Positions 1-5,699 of a stretch of DNA of 6,485 nt are shown piece by piece; positions within the stretch are counted from its first letter, which is position 1; each line of letters begins with the position of its first letter. The DNA is from an uncultured cyanobacterium (GTDB lineage: Bacteria; Cyanobacteriota; Cyanobacteriia; PCC-6307; Cyanobiaceae), in contig CAIZOZ010000081.1 of assembly GCA_903934745.1 (NCBI GenBank), positions 1 through 6,485 of the forward strand, written 5' to 3'. Under the pieces are notes generated by a model. The model was not told the DNA's origin and did no database searches. It saw nothing but the letters and a program-made list of their open reading frames with translations. The translations under genes and the position numbers were made by a program.

Positions 1-606
1 ATTCCCATCATCGACCTCAAACCGGTGGTGGCCTTTCCCGATTTCGGCCAGGGGATGGATGGTCGCTGGGCCTTCGCCCTCACCCTGGCGGTGTTGGGTC
101 TGATCGGGCTGCTGACGCTGTTCATGGCCACCGACTTCGGCCTGGCGCTGCGGGCTCTCGGCAATAACCCCAGCATGGCCCGGGCCAACGCCATCAATCA
201 GGGACTGGGCCTGACTCTCGGCATCGCCACGGGTAATGCCTTCGTCGCTCTGGCCGGAGCGATGGTGGCCATTTACCAGGGTTTCGCTGATCTCACGATG
301 GGCATCGGCTCCCTGATTCTCGGCCTCGGCATGGTGATCATCGGTGAATCGCTGCTGCGGCCTCGCTCGGTGCCGAAGGCCCTGTTGGCGGTGGTGGTTG
401 GCGCCATTGTCTTCCGTCTGCTGATTGCGCTCGCTCTGCAGCTGGGTCTGGAGCCGGTGGACCTCAAGCTCGCCACGGCGGTGCTGCTGCTGATCGCCAT
501 GTCGCTGGGCCATTTCAAGTTGCCGGGTCTGAATGCCCGTGCTGCTGCTGGCGTCGATGGAGCAGAGCCAGCCGGCGGCGAGGCCAGCGTGGAGGAAGCC
601 CGATGA
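1..606 (+). CDS. ABC importer permease, COG4120/BPD_transp_2 type (5' end outside window)
   Basis: This is the C-terminal 201 residues of an inner-membrane permease; the reading frame is open from base 1, so the true start lies upstream. Several hydrophobic segments are visible: one from about base 67 to 129, then others beginning near 208, 300, 380 and 470. The cytoplasmic loop LALRALGNNPSMARANAINQG (about 142-204) and the following IYQGFADLTMGIGS and GLGMVIIGESLL stretches match what I know of the COG4120 permeases, a branch of the branched-chain-amino-acid/ribose permease family (PF02653). The short hydrophilic Ala/Glu-rich tail is not conserved in that family. The stop overlaps the ATPase start by four bases (ATGA), which implies co-translation. 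The protein should form the membrane channel of the importer completed by the next two genes. Family assignment is firm; the substrate is unknown. Confidence 0.9.
   Translation: MPIIDLKPVVAFPDFGQGMDGRWAFALTLAVLGLIGLLTLFMATDFGLALRALGNNPSMARANAINQGLGLTLGIATGNAFVALAGAMVAIYQGFADLTMGIGSLILGLGMVIIGESLLRPRSVPKALLAVVVGAIVFRLLIALALQLGLEPVDLKLATAVLLLIAMSLGHFKLPGLNARAAAGVDGAEPAGGEASVEEAR
591..598 (+). promoter_or_regulatory. Strong Shine-Dalgarno for the ATPase gene
   Basis: GGAGGAAG lies inside the end of the permease gene. Its GGAGG core is 7 nt upstream of the ATG at 603. This fixes the ATPase start and, with the ATGA overlap, supports translational coupling. Confidence 0.8.
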
Positions 607-1397
607 GCCTCGTCGTCCAGCAGCTCTACTGGGGTCACTCCGTACCCGGCGGCGGCCGCCGGGAGCTTTTCCGGGGTTTTGATTTCCGCAGTCCCCGCGG
701 TGAGTTCACGGTAGTGATCGGCAGCAACGGCTCTGGCAAGTCCACTTTTCTCAACCTGATCGCCGGCACGCTGCGCAGTGATGCCGGCAGCATCCGTCTC
801 CATGATCAGCCGCTGGAGAAGCAGCCCGACCATCGTCGTGCCCGCCGCATCGGCCGGGTGATGCAGAACCCACTGGAAGGCACCTGTCCGGGGCTCACCA
901 TCGCCGAGAACCTGCGCCTGGCCGAGGGCCGCCGCCGCTCCACGATCGGCTGGCACGGGCTGCGGGGCCTGCATCCCAACCGTGCCGATCGGCAGCGCTA
1001 CCGCGACCTGCTGGTGCAGCTGGGGCTGCCGCTGGCTGATCGCATCGACACCCTGGTGGGCCAGCTCTCTGGTGGCCAGCGTCAGACGATCAGCCTGGTG
1101 ATGGCCACTCTGGGTCAGCCCCAGCTGCTGTTGCTGGATGAGCACACGGCGGCCCTCGACCCCAAGGCCGAGGCCACCGTCATGGCCCTCACCGACCGCC
1201 TGGTGCGACAGCTTGGCACCACAGCCCTGATGGTCACCCACAGTCTTGACCAGGCCCTGAACTTCGGTGATCGGCTGGTGATGCTGCATGAGGGACGCTT
1301 GATCGGCGACTGGCAGGCTTCCGAACGGCAACAGTTGGACGCTGAAACCTTGCGCTCTTACTACGGAAACGCCAGAGTCATGCCCGACCTCGTCTGA
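603..1397 (+). CDS. ABC importer ATP-binding protein, COG1101 type
   Basis: This 264-aa ATPase powers the importer from the cytoplasmic side of the membrane. All nucleotide-binding motifs are intact: Walker A GSNGSGKST at residues 40-48 (Lys46), Q-loop Gln88 in VMQNPLEGT, signature LSGGQRQ at 155-161, Walker B LLLLD ending at Asp179 with catalytic Glu180, D-loop AALD at 183-186, and switch His213 in MVTHSLDQAL. The DEHTAALDPK block and the basic insertion between residues 108 and 134 (GRRRSTIGWHG and onward) are typical of the COG1101 ATPases paired with COG4120 permeases and COG2984 binding proteins. The ATG start overlaps the permease stop and has a strong Shine-Dalgarno. The binding-protein gene follows after 5 nt. 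The enzyme is expected to be active; the transported ligand cannot be read from this subunit. Confidence 0.93.
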   Translation: MSLVVQQLYWGHSVPGGGRRELFRGFDFRSPRGEFTVVIGSNGSGKSTFLNLIAGTLRSDAGSIRLHDQPLEKQPDHRRARRIGRVMQNPLEGTCPGLTIAENLRLAEGRRRSTIGWHGLRGLHPNRADRQRYRDLLVQLGLPLADRIDTLVGQLSGGQRQTISLVMATLGQPQLLLLDEHTAALDPKAEATVMALTDRLVRQLGTTALMVTHSLDQALNFGDRLVMLHEGRLIGDWQASERQQLDAETLRSYYGNARVMPDLV

Positions 1398-1402
1398 ATG
1401 CA

Positions 1403-2422
1403 ATGACTCTCGACCGACGGCAGTTCCTGGTTCTGATGGGAGCCGGAATCGGCAGCAGCGTCGTGCTGGCCGCCTGCGGTCGCAAGGGGGGATCTGGAAG
1501 CGCAACGGTCAAAGGCCCCACGATCGCCATGCTGCAGATGGTGGATGCACCGCCCCCGAACGAGGTGCGTCGTGGCTTCATCGAGGCCTTGGCCAAGGCC
1601 GGTTACGAAGAAGGCAAAACCGTCAATTTCATCCAGAAGGACGCAGCGGGAGAGCTACCCAACGGCACCTTGGTGATGAAACAATTCGCCGGCGAACAGG
1701 CGGCCCTCATCTTCGCGATCGGCACACCGCCGCTGCAGGCAGCGATGAAGGAGATTCCCACCACAACGCCGGTGGTTTTCGCCTACACCTCCAATCCCTG
1801 GGGAGCCGGGGCGGGCACACCTCCCGGTGGAGTCGGCCAGCATCGCTCCAACGTGATCGGCACGATCGGCACCAGCCCGGTGGGTAAAGAGTTGGATCTG
1901 GCCCGTGAGCTGGTGCCAGGGCTCAAGACCGTCGGTCTGATCTATAACCCCGGCGAACCCAACTCCGAGTTCGAGGCCAAGTTGCTGAAGGAAGAGGCGG
2001 CCAAGCGGGGCATCGAGGTGGAGGAGCAGGCGGTGGCCAACTCCGGCGAAGTGCTGCAGGCAGCTGAAGCCCTGGCCCAGAAAAAAGTTCAGGCGTTCGT
2101 GAAGATCGGCGATTACGCCACCATTCAGGGTTTTGCCTCGATTGCCAAGGTGGGCCTGGAGAACAAAATCCCCGTGATTTCTGTGGATGCCGATGACATC
2201 AAACTGCCTGGCACCTTGGCAACCCTCGGCTGGTCGTACTACGACGACGGCTATGCCGCCGGTGAGCTGGCGGTGAAGGTGCTGAAAGGAGAATCCCCAG
2301 CCAAGATGGCGTTCCTGCCCCTCACCAAGATTGATGTACGGCTGAATAAGACGACAGCCAAGGAAATTGGCCTCACCATTCCCGAGTCCGTGCTCAAATC
2401 GGCCAATCAGGTGGTCGACTGA
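1403..2422 (+). CDS. ABC importer substrate-binding lipoprotein, COG2984/ABC_sub_bind (TrpX-like)
   Basis: This 339-aa extracytoplasmic binding protein has a type I periplasmic-binding fold (PF04392). Its N-terminus combines a twin-arginine-like start (DRRQFLVLMG, residues 4-13) with a lipobox LAAC, so Cys25 is the likely lipidated residue after signal cleavage. Family landmarks in order are: QMVDAPPPNEVRRGFIEAL (45-63), AIGTPPLQAAM (105-115), TPVVFAYTSNP (122-132), the hinge region VGLIYNPGEPNS (177-188), and TLATLGWSYYDDGYAAGELA (271-290). It is the last gene of the operon, 5 nt after the ATPase stop. I see no good Shine-Dalgarno, so translation may depend on coupling. Relatives such as pneumococcal TrpX bind tryptophan and others may bind other amino acids or remain uncharacterised; the family assignment is good but the ligand is open. 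A hairpin follows the stop. Confidence 0.9.
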   Translation: MTLDRRQFLVLMGAGIGSSVVLAACGRKGGSGSATVKGPTIAMLQMVDAPPPNEVRRGFIEALAKAGYEEGKTVNFIQKDAAGELPNGTLVMKQFAGEQAALIFAIGTPPLQAAMKEIPTTTPVVFAYTSNPWGAGAGTPPGGVGQHRSNVIGTIGTSPVGKELDLARELVPGLKTVGLIYNPGEPNSEFEAKLLKEEAAKRGIEVEEQAVANSGEVLQAAEALAQKKVQAFVKIGDYATIQGFASIAKVGLENKIPVISVDADDIKLPGTLATLGWSYYDDGYAAGELAVKVLKGESPAKMAFLPLTKIDVRLNKTTAKEIGLTIPESVLKSANQVVD

Positions 2423-2433
2423 GCCTTGAGCAC

Positions 2434-2494
2434 CCCTGAACTCTGGACTGATCGGCATCGGGCCTGATCTGTCCAGAGTTTGAGCAACTCAGGG
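2434..2494 (+). terminator. Long imperfect hairpin after the importer operon
   Basis: A perfect 10-bp inverted repeat, AACTCTGGAC (2439-2448) and GTCCAGAGTT (2471-2480), encloses a 22-nt loop. GATC/GATC (2450-2453 with 2466-2469) can extend the stem after one T-T mismatch. A further outer pair, CCCTGA (2434-2439) and TCAGGG (2489-2494), could compete with the base of the stem. It begins 12 nt after the importer operon stop. There is no clear U tract, so it may act as a terminator or as an mRNA 3'-end stabiliser. Confidence 0.55.
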
Positions 2495-2516
2495 ATTGAT
2501 CGATTCGGGGATTGAT
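2492..2516. repeat. Short direct repeat GGGATTGAT
   Basis: GGGATTGAT occurs at 2492-2500 and again at 2508-2516, 16 bp apart, between the two hairpins of the convergent spacer. It may be chance or a small duplication; no function is proposed. Confidence 0.4.
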
Positions 2517-2520
2517 TCAT

Positions 2521-2562
2521 CCACCCCGACTGGTCCAGCTCTTTCTGGGCCAGTCCTGGTGG
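2521..2562. terminator. Strong hairpin between convergent genes, probable bidirectional terminator
   Basis: ACTGGTCCAG (2529-2538) pairs with CTGGGCCAGT (2545-2554) over 10 bp with one G-T wobble and a 6-nt loop CTCTTT. After a 3x3 internal loop, CCACC (2521-2525) pairs with GGTGG (2558-2562). Its near symmetry means it forms in RNA from either strand. It lies 12 bp beyond the stop of the minus-strand small gene (2575) and 98 bp beyond the importer operon stop. No U-rich tract follows on either side, so termination is inferred from structure and position. Confidence 0.6.
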
Positions 2563-2574
2563 ATTGAACCTTGA

Positions 2575-2799
2575 TCAGTCTTCGATCGCCGGCACGCCCT
2601 TGAGGCGTTCGTTCAATTGCATCGCCATCGATTGACGGCCGATGGCCAGCACTTTGATCGTGTCTTCGTGGAAGCGCAGCTGGGCATCGGCCACCTGCAT
2701 GCCCCGCACCAATTCCTGGATCTCATCGGGCAAGCCGTTGAGGTTGTAGCGCTTGCCTTCAAAGGTGAGAACGGGGGGCTGCTGGGACGGGGTGTTCAA
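2575..2799 (-). CDS. Small DUF6447-like protein of unknown function
   Basis: A 74-aa soluble, acidic/amphipathic protein with no signal peptide or membrane segment. The core is VLTFEGKRYNLNGLPDEIQE (residues 10-29), a short hydrophobic/Gly turn motif, followed by a predicted helix with VRGMQVADAQLRFHEDTIKVLAIGRQ. I recognise this arrangement from small cyanobacterial proteins annotated DUF6447, with moderate certainty; no function is established. The start is uncertain: TTG at 2799 is the only conventional start in frame before an upstream stop (2839-2841), apart from an internal ATG that would remove the core, and no clear Shine-Dalgarno precedes it. A plausible promoter sits just upstream at 2823-2851. 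The gene lies 124 bp beyond the exporter stop on the same strand and converges on the importer operon. Confidence 0.72.
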   Translation of the reverse strand: MNTPSQQPPVLTFEGKRYNLNGLPDEIQELVRGMQVADAQLRFHEDTIKVLAIGRQSMAMQLNERLKGVPAIED

Positions 2800-2923
2800 G
2801 GCAGGATCAAGCGTGATCGGAAATAGTAGAGGCCAGCCTCAGAGGTGTCGGTCTTCCCTGCCTGTAGGAGCTCGGGGAATCAAGGGCGTCTGGACCAGCT
2901 CTCGAGGCGCTCACGGCGTCCGA
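2800..2923 (-). other. Spacer downstream of the exporter
   Basis: This 124-bp stretch separates the exporter stop from the DUF6447-like gene. Apart from the candidate promoter at 2823-2851, I see only small palindromes such as CTGGACCAG (2890-2898) and no convincing exporter terminator. Read-through into the small gene is possible. Confidence 0.5.
2823..2851 (-). promoter_or_regulatory. Candidate sigma70-type promoter of the DUF6447-like gene
   Basis: Read on the minus strand, CCGACA (2851-2846) and TACTAT (2828-2823) are separated by exactly 17 nt; each matches the consensus at four of six positions. Transcription would begin near 2816, giving a leader of roughly 17 nt before the TTG at 2799. 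The spacer contains a perfect inverted repeat, GAGGC-CA-GCCTC at 2829-2840, which could be a repressor site or a chance GC-rich palindrome. Confidence 0.4.
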
Positions 2924-4669
2924 TCAGCTGTTCGGCTCCATCTGGATGAACTGGCGCTCACAGAGGTCGCGGTAGCGGCCGCCGCTGGCCATCAGCTCAC
3001 CATGGCTGCCTTGCTCGACGATCCGGCCGGCTTCCAAGACCAGGATCCGATCGGCCTCCTGCACGGTGGACAGACGGTGGGCGATCACCAGCACGGTGCG
3101 ACCGGCCATCGCCTGGTCCAGGCCCTGCTGCACCGCAGCCTCGGCCTCAGCATCGAGGGCGCTGGTGGCTTCGTCCAGCAACAGAATCGCCGGATTGCCG
3201 AGCACGGCCCGGGCGATCGCCAGGCGCTGCAGCTGACCGCCGGAAAAGTTGCTGCCACGCTCCTCGATGCGGCTGTCATAGCCCTGGGGCAAGGCTTCGA
3301 TGAAGGCGGAGGCATTGGCCAGACGAGCCGCCGCCATGACCTGATCGCGGCTGGCTGGTCGCCCGAAGGCGATCACCTCGGCGACGCTGCCGGAAAAGAC
3401 ACTGCTCTGCTGGGGCACCAGCGCGACCGCTTGCCGCAGCTCCCGCGCCCGCAGTTCGGCCAGATCCTGGCCATCGAGCAGCACCCGGCCCTGCTGGGCG
3501 GTGTTGAAGCGCAGCAGCAACGAAAACAGAGTGCTCTTGCCGGCACCCGAAGGACCCACCAGCGCCACCATCTGTCCCGGCTCAATCTGCAGATTGAGCT
3601 CGTGCAGCACCGGCTGGTCTGCCCCATAGCCGAAGGTGACGCCCTCCAGCACCAGCTGCCCTTGCACCTGCCCCAGGGGCTTGGCTGTGGGCCGATCCGG
3701 CGGTTCGGTCGGCTCCGATTCGATCGCCCGCAGGCGACGCAGGGAGGCCTGTCCCTGCTGGAATTCGTTGAAGTTGGTGGTGAGATGGGAGATCGGATCG
3801 ATCAACATCAACAGGGCCGTCATGAAGGTGGCGAAGCCCTGGGCATCGAGGCCACCGGCCTGGATGCGGACGGCGCCGATCACCAGCACCGCCAGGATGC
3901 CGAAGGCTTCGATGAAGCCCACCACCGGATGTTGCTGGGCCAGCAGGGTCATCGTGCGATAGCGGGCACGGCGATGCAGGTCGATCTCGTGATCGAAACG
4001 CCGCTGCAGCCAGGGTTCGGCCGCATAGGCCCGCACCAGGGGCAGGCCGCCGATCGCCTCCGCCAGCAACGCCGCCAGATCGCTCACCTGTTTCTGGCTG
4101 CGTTCGGCCGCCTGCATCACCCGGGCGCCGAAGGCACTCACCAGCAGCGCCACGATCGGGGCCAGCAGCAAGGTGGCCAGGGCCAGCGGCCAGTCGAGCC
4201 AGAGCATGTAGCCCAGCACCACCACCAGCTGCAGGGCGCTGGGTGTGGTGTCCTGGATCGATTTATAGATCACCTCCCCGACCCGGTCGGCGTCCTCGGT
4301 GAGTCGGTAGGTGAGATCACCGGCGGAGAGTTTCTCGAGCGCGCCGAAATCCAGCCGCTGTAGCCGGGCGAACAGCTGCCGGCGCAGTTCCTGACTCACC
4401 TGCAGTGCCGGCCCGGCCAGCAGGGTGTCCTGGCCGAACTGGGCCAGTTTCTGCAGCAGAAACACGGCCAGAGCTGTCGTGACGGCTCGCAGCACCCGCG
4501 GGATGTCGCCGGCACCGATGGCCGGAATCAGCTGGCCGGCCAACCAGGCCAACACCGGAAAGCTGGCGACGAACACCGTCGTGCAGAGCCATCCGGCGAC
4601 CAGGCGCCGCCGATGGGGCCTCAGCAGGGGCAGCAGCCTGCGGAAGCCGGCCGGCGAGGGTGCAAGCAT
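2924..4669 (-). CDS. ABC half-exporter, MsbA/multidrug-type (membrane domain fused to ATPase)
   Basis: A complete 581-aa half-transporter that should act as a dimer in the cytoplasmic membrane to flip or export lipids, drugs or other hydrophobic compounds. The N-terminal membrane domain has six likely helices (about residues 22-44, 58-78, 143-163, 164-182, 247-268, 279-297). The ATPase domain from about 336 has A-loop Tyr348, Walker A GPSGAGKST (372-380), Q-loop Gln419, signature SGGQ (476-479), Walker B Asp499 with catalytic Glu500, D-loop SALD, and switch His531 in VIAHRLST. All catalytic residues are present, so both sites of a homodimer should hydrolyse ATP. The ATG at 4669 has AAGG (4680-4677) 7 nt upstream. 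It is divergent from the S4-domain gene. The substrate cannot be read from the sequence; lipid A flippase and multidrug exporter are both possible. Confidence 0.93.
   Translation of the reverse strand: MLAPSPAGFRRLLPLLRPHRRRLVAGWLCTTVFVASFPVLAWLAGQLIPAIGAGDIPRVLRAVTTALAVFLLQKLAQFGQDTLLAGPALQVSQELRRQLFARLQRLDFGALEKLSAGDLTYRLTEDADRVGEVIYKSIQDTTPSALQLVVVLGYMLWLDWPLALATLLLAPIVALLVSAFGARVMQAAERSQKQVSDLAALLAEAIGGLPLVRAYAAEPWLQRRFDHEIDLHRRARYRTMTLLAQQHPVVGFIEAFGILAVLVIGAVRIQAGGLDAQGFATFMTALLMLIDPISHLTTNFNEFQQGQASLRRLRAIESEPTEPPDRPTAKPLGQVQGQLVLEGVTFGYGADQPVLHELNLQIEPGQMVALVGPSGAGKSTLFSLLLRFNTAQQGRVLLDGQDLAELRARELRQAVALVPQQSSVFSGSVAEVIAFGRPASRDQVMAAARLANASAFIEALPQGYDSRIEERGSNFSGGQLQRLAIARAVLGNPAILLLDEATSALDAEAEAAVQQGLDQAMAGRTVLVIAHRLSTVQEADRILVLEAGRIVEQGSHGELMASGGRYRDLCERQFIQMEPNS
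3213..3220. repeat. HIP1 octamer GCGATCGC
   Basis: One perfect copy of the highly iterated palindrome typical of many cyanobacterial genomes lies inside the exporter ATPase domain, in the codons just after the SGGQ signature. One copy is only weak taxonomic evidence. Confidence 0.6.
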
Positions 4670-4686
4670 CGGGGAACCTTAAGCCC

Positions 4687-4704
4687 CTTGCCTGGGGGCA
4701 GGAG
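4687..4704 (+). promoter_or_regulatory. Shine-Dalgarno of the S4 gene inside a small hairpin
   Basis: AGGAG (4700-4704) lies 8 nt before the GTG at 4713 and sets that start. CTTGCC (4687-4692) can pair with GGCAGG (4697-4702) across a TGGG loop, one pair being G-T, which would cover part of the ribosome site. The Shine-Dalgarno is well supported; the hairpin as a control element is inference. Confidence 0.55.
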
Positions 4705-4712
4705 ACGCTGCT

Positions 4713-4916
4713 GTGAAGCTCGATCAGTTCCTGAAATGGCAGGCTCTGGTGGCCAGCGGTGGCGAGGCCAAGCAACGCATCCAGCGGGGCGATGTGCTGG
4801 TGAATGGGGTGATCGAGACCCGCCGTGGCCGCCAGTTGGGCAGCGGTGATGCGGTGGCGATCGATGGCCAAGAGCTGATTGTGATGCCCCGGGGGGGCGG
4901 CGCCACCAAGCCTTAA
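4713..4916 (+). CDS. Small stand-alone S4-domain RNA-binding protein (YbcJ/YaaA-like)
   Basis: A 67-aa cytoplasmic protein made almost entirely of one S4 RNA-binding domain (residues 1-57). The family pattern is clear: MKLDQFLKWQALVASGGEAKQ forms the first helices, RIQRGDVLVNGVIETRRGRQL the basic RNA-contacting turn, and GDAVAIDGQELIVM the closing strands. The tail PRGGGATKP is basic and probably disordered. It resembles the short bacterial S4 proteins YbcJ (Gram-negatives) and YaaA (Bacillus), thought to bind structured or ribosomal RNA; the exact role is not established. GTG at 4713 is chosen because it directly starts the domain and has AGGAG 8 nt upstream. It is divergent from the exporter with only 43 bp between starts, and is followed by tpiA after 32 bp, probably in one transcript. 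Confidence 0.88.
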   Translation: MKLDQFLKWQALVASGGEAKQRIQRGDVLVNGVIETRRGRQLGSGDAVAIDGQELIVMPRGGGATKP

Positions 4917-4934
4917 CTTGGCCTTGACGTCGTT

Positions 4935-4940
4935 GAGAGG
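4935..4940 (+). promoter_or_regulatory. Shine-Dalgarno choosing the tpiA start
   Basis: GAGAGG is 8 nt before GTG 4949 and only 5 nt before the alternative TTG 4946. The spacing, together with the usual protein start MRK-x-x-IAGNWKM, favours GTG 4949. Confidence 0.65.
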
Positions 4941-4948
4941 GCCCTTTG

Positions 4949-5689
4949 GTGCGGAAGTCCATCATCGCCGGAAACTGGAAGATGCACATGACCTGCGCTG
5001 AGACGCGGGAGTTCGCCGCGATCTTCCGGCCCCTGATCGCGGATCTGCCCTCCGATCGGGAGGTGGTGATCGCACCACCCTTCACCTCGATCCCCACCCT
5101 CTGTCGCCATCTGGAGGGGGCCGGTGTGTTCATCGCCGGCCAGAACGTGCACTGGGAGGAGCAGGGGGCCTACACCGGCATGATTTCGGCGCCGATGCTG
5201 ATTGAGCATGGGGTGACCCATGCCATCGTTGGCCACAGCGAGCCGCGCAAGTACTACAGCGAAACGGACGAGCAGATCAACCTGCGCGCCCGCACCGCCC
5301 AGCGCACCGGGCTGATGCCGATCCTCTGCGTGGGCGAGAGCCTGGACCAGCGGGAGGCGGCTGAGACCGAGCGGGTCATCCACCGCCAGGTGGACCAGGG
5401 ACTGGAGGGGCTCGATCCGCTGCGGGTGATCGTCGCCTACGAACCGATCTGGGCGATCGGCACCGGCAAAACCTGCGCCGCCGAGGAGGCCAACCGCATC
5501 TGCGGCCTGATCCGCGGCTGGGTCGGCAATGCCGACGTCACGGTGCAATACGGCGGCTCGGTGAATCCGGCCACGATCGACGACCTGATGGCCCAGTCGG
5601 ATATCGACGGCGTGCTGGTGGGTGGGGCTTCGCTCGATGCGATCAGCTTCGCGCGGATTGCCAACTACCAGGCGCCCGTCCGGACCTGA
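4949..5689 (+). CDS. tpiA: Triosephosphate isomerase
   Basis: This 246-aa cytoplasmic TIM-barrel enzyme interconverts dihydroxyacetone phosphate and glyceraldehyde 3-phosphate in glycolysis, gluconeogenesis and the Calvin cycle. With the GTG start the protein opens MRKSIIAGNWKMHMT, placing Asn9 and Lys11 of the active site as expected. The electrophilic His96 sits in AIVGHSEPRKYYSETDEQIN, the catalytic base Glu165 in AYEPIWAIGTGKT, and phosphate-binding loops are YGGSVN (201-206) and GVLVGGASL near the C-terminus. Length is normal for bacterial TpiA. HSEPRK in place of the common HSERR agrees with cyanobacterial enzymes as I remember them. Residue 78 is Met in GAYTGMIS, where Glu is usual (TGE). 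A TTG three bases earlier is the alternative start. It follows the S4 gene by 32 bp and its stop overlaps the Shine-Dalgarno of folP, suggesting an operon. Confidence 0.97.
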   Translation: MRKSIIAGNWKMHMTCAETREFAAIFRPLIADLPSDREVVIAPPFTSIPTLCRHLEGAGVFIAGQNVHWEEQGAYTGMISAPMLIEHGVTHAIVGHSEPRKYYSETDEQINLRARTAQRTGLMPILCVGESLDQREAAETERVIHRQVDQGLEGLDPLRVIVAYEPIWAIGTGKTCAAEEANRICGLIRGWVGNADVTVQYGGSVNPATIDDLMAQSDIDGVLVGGASLDAISFARIANYQAPVRT

Positions 5690-5691
5690 GG
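5688..5691 (+). promoter_or_regulatory. Shine-Dalgarno for folP overlapping the tpiA stop
   Basis: GAGG overlaps the tpiA TGA (5687-5689) and is 8 nt upstream of TTG 5700. This arrangement supports the TTG start and translational coupling with tpiA. Confidence 0.55.
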
Positions 5692-5699
5692 CAGCTGGC

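Noticed and set aside
273..1505. 410-aa minus-strand open frame opposite the importer permease and ATPase
   Set aside because: It spans three genes whose plus-strand proteins are strongly conserved; its own translation shows no domain and is rich in His/Gln/Arg as expected for a shadow frame.
1655..2458. 267-aa minus-strand open frame opposite the binding-protein gene
   Set aside because: The plus-strand lipoprotein has a signal, lipobox and family motifs; the antisense product does not.
2753..4363. 536-aa open frame on the plus strand opposite the exporter
   Set aside because: It is antisense to an exporter with every ABC motif intact. Its translation is Gln/His/Gly-rich low-quality sequence typical of the reverse of GC-rich coding DNA, with no recognisable domain.
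4887..4897. CCCC followed by a seven-G run near the end of the S4 gene, possible slippage/phase-variable tract
   Set aside because: It affects only the disordered last few residues after the S4 domain, and such runs are expected in this base composition.
4938..4945. Palindrome AGGGCCCT overlapping the tpiA Shine-Dalgarno as an operator
   Set aside because: An 8-bp GC-rich palindrome is easily produced by chance, and no second copy is seen nearby.
4923..4951. TTGACG as a -35 box for a tpiA promoter
   Set aside because: At 17-nt spacing the -10 position would be TTGGTG, overlapping the tpiA start codon; no credible -10 is present.
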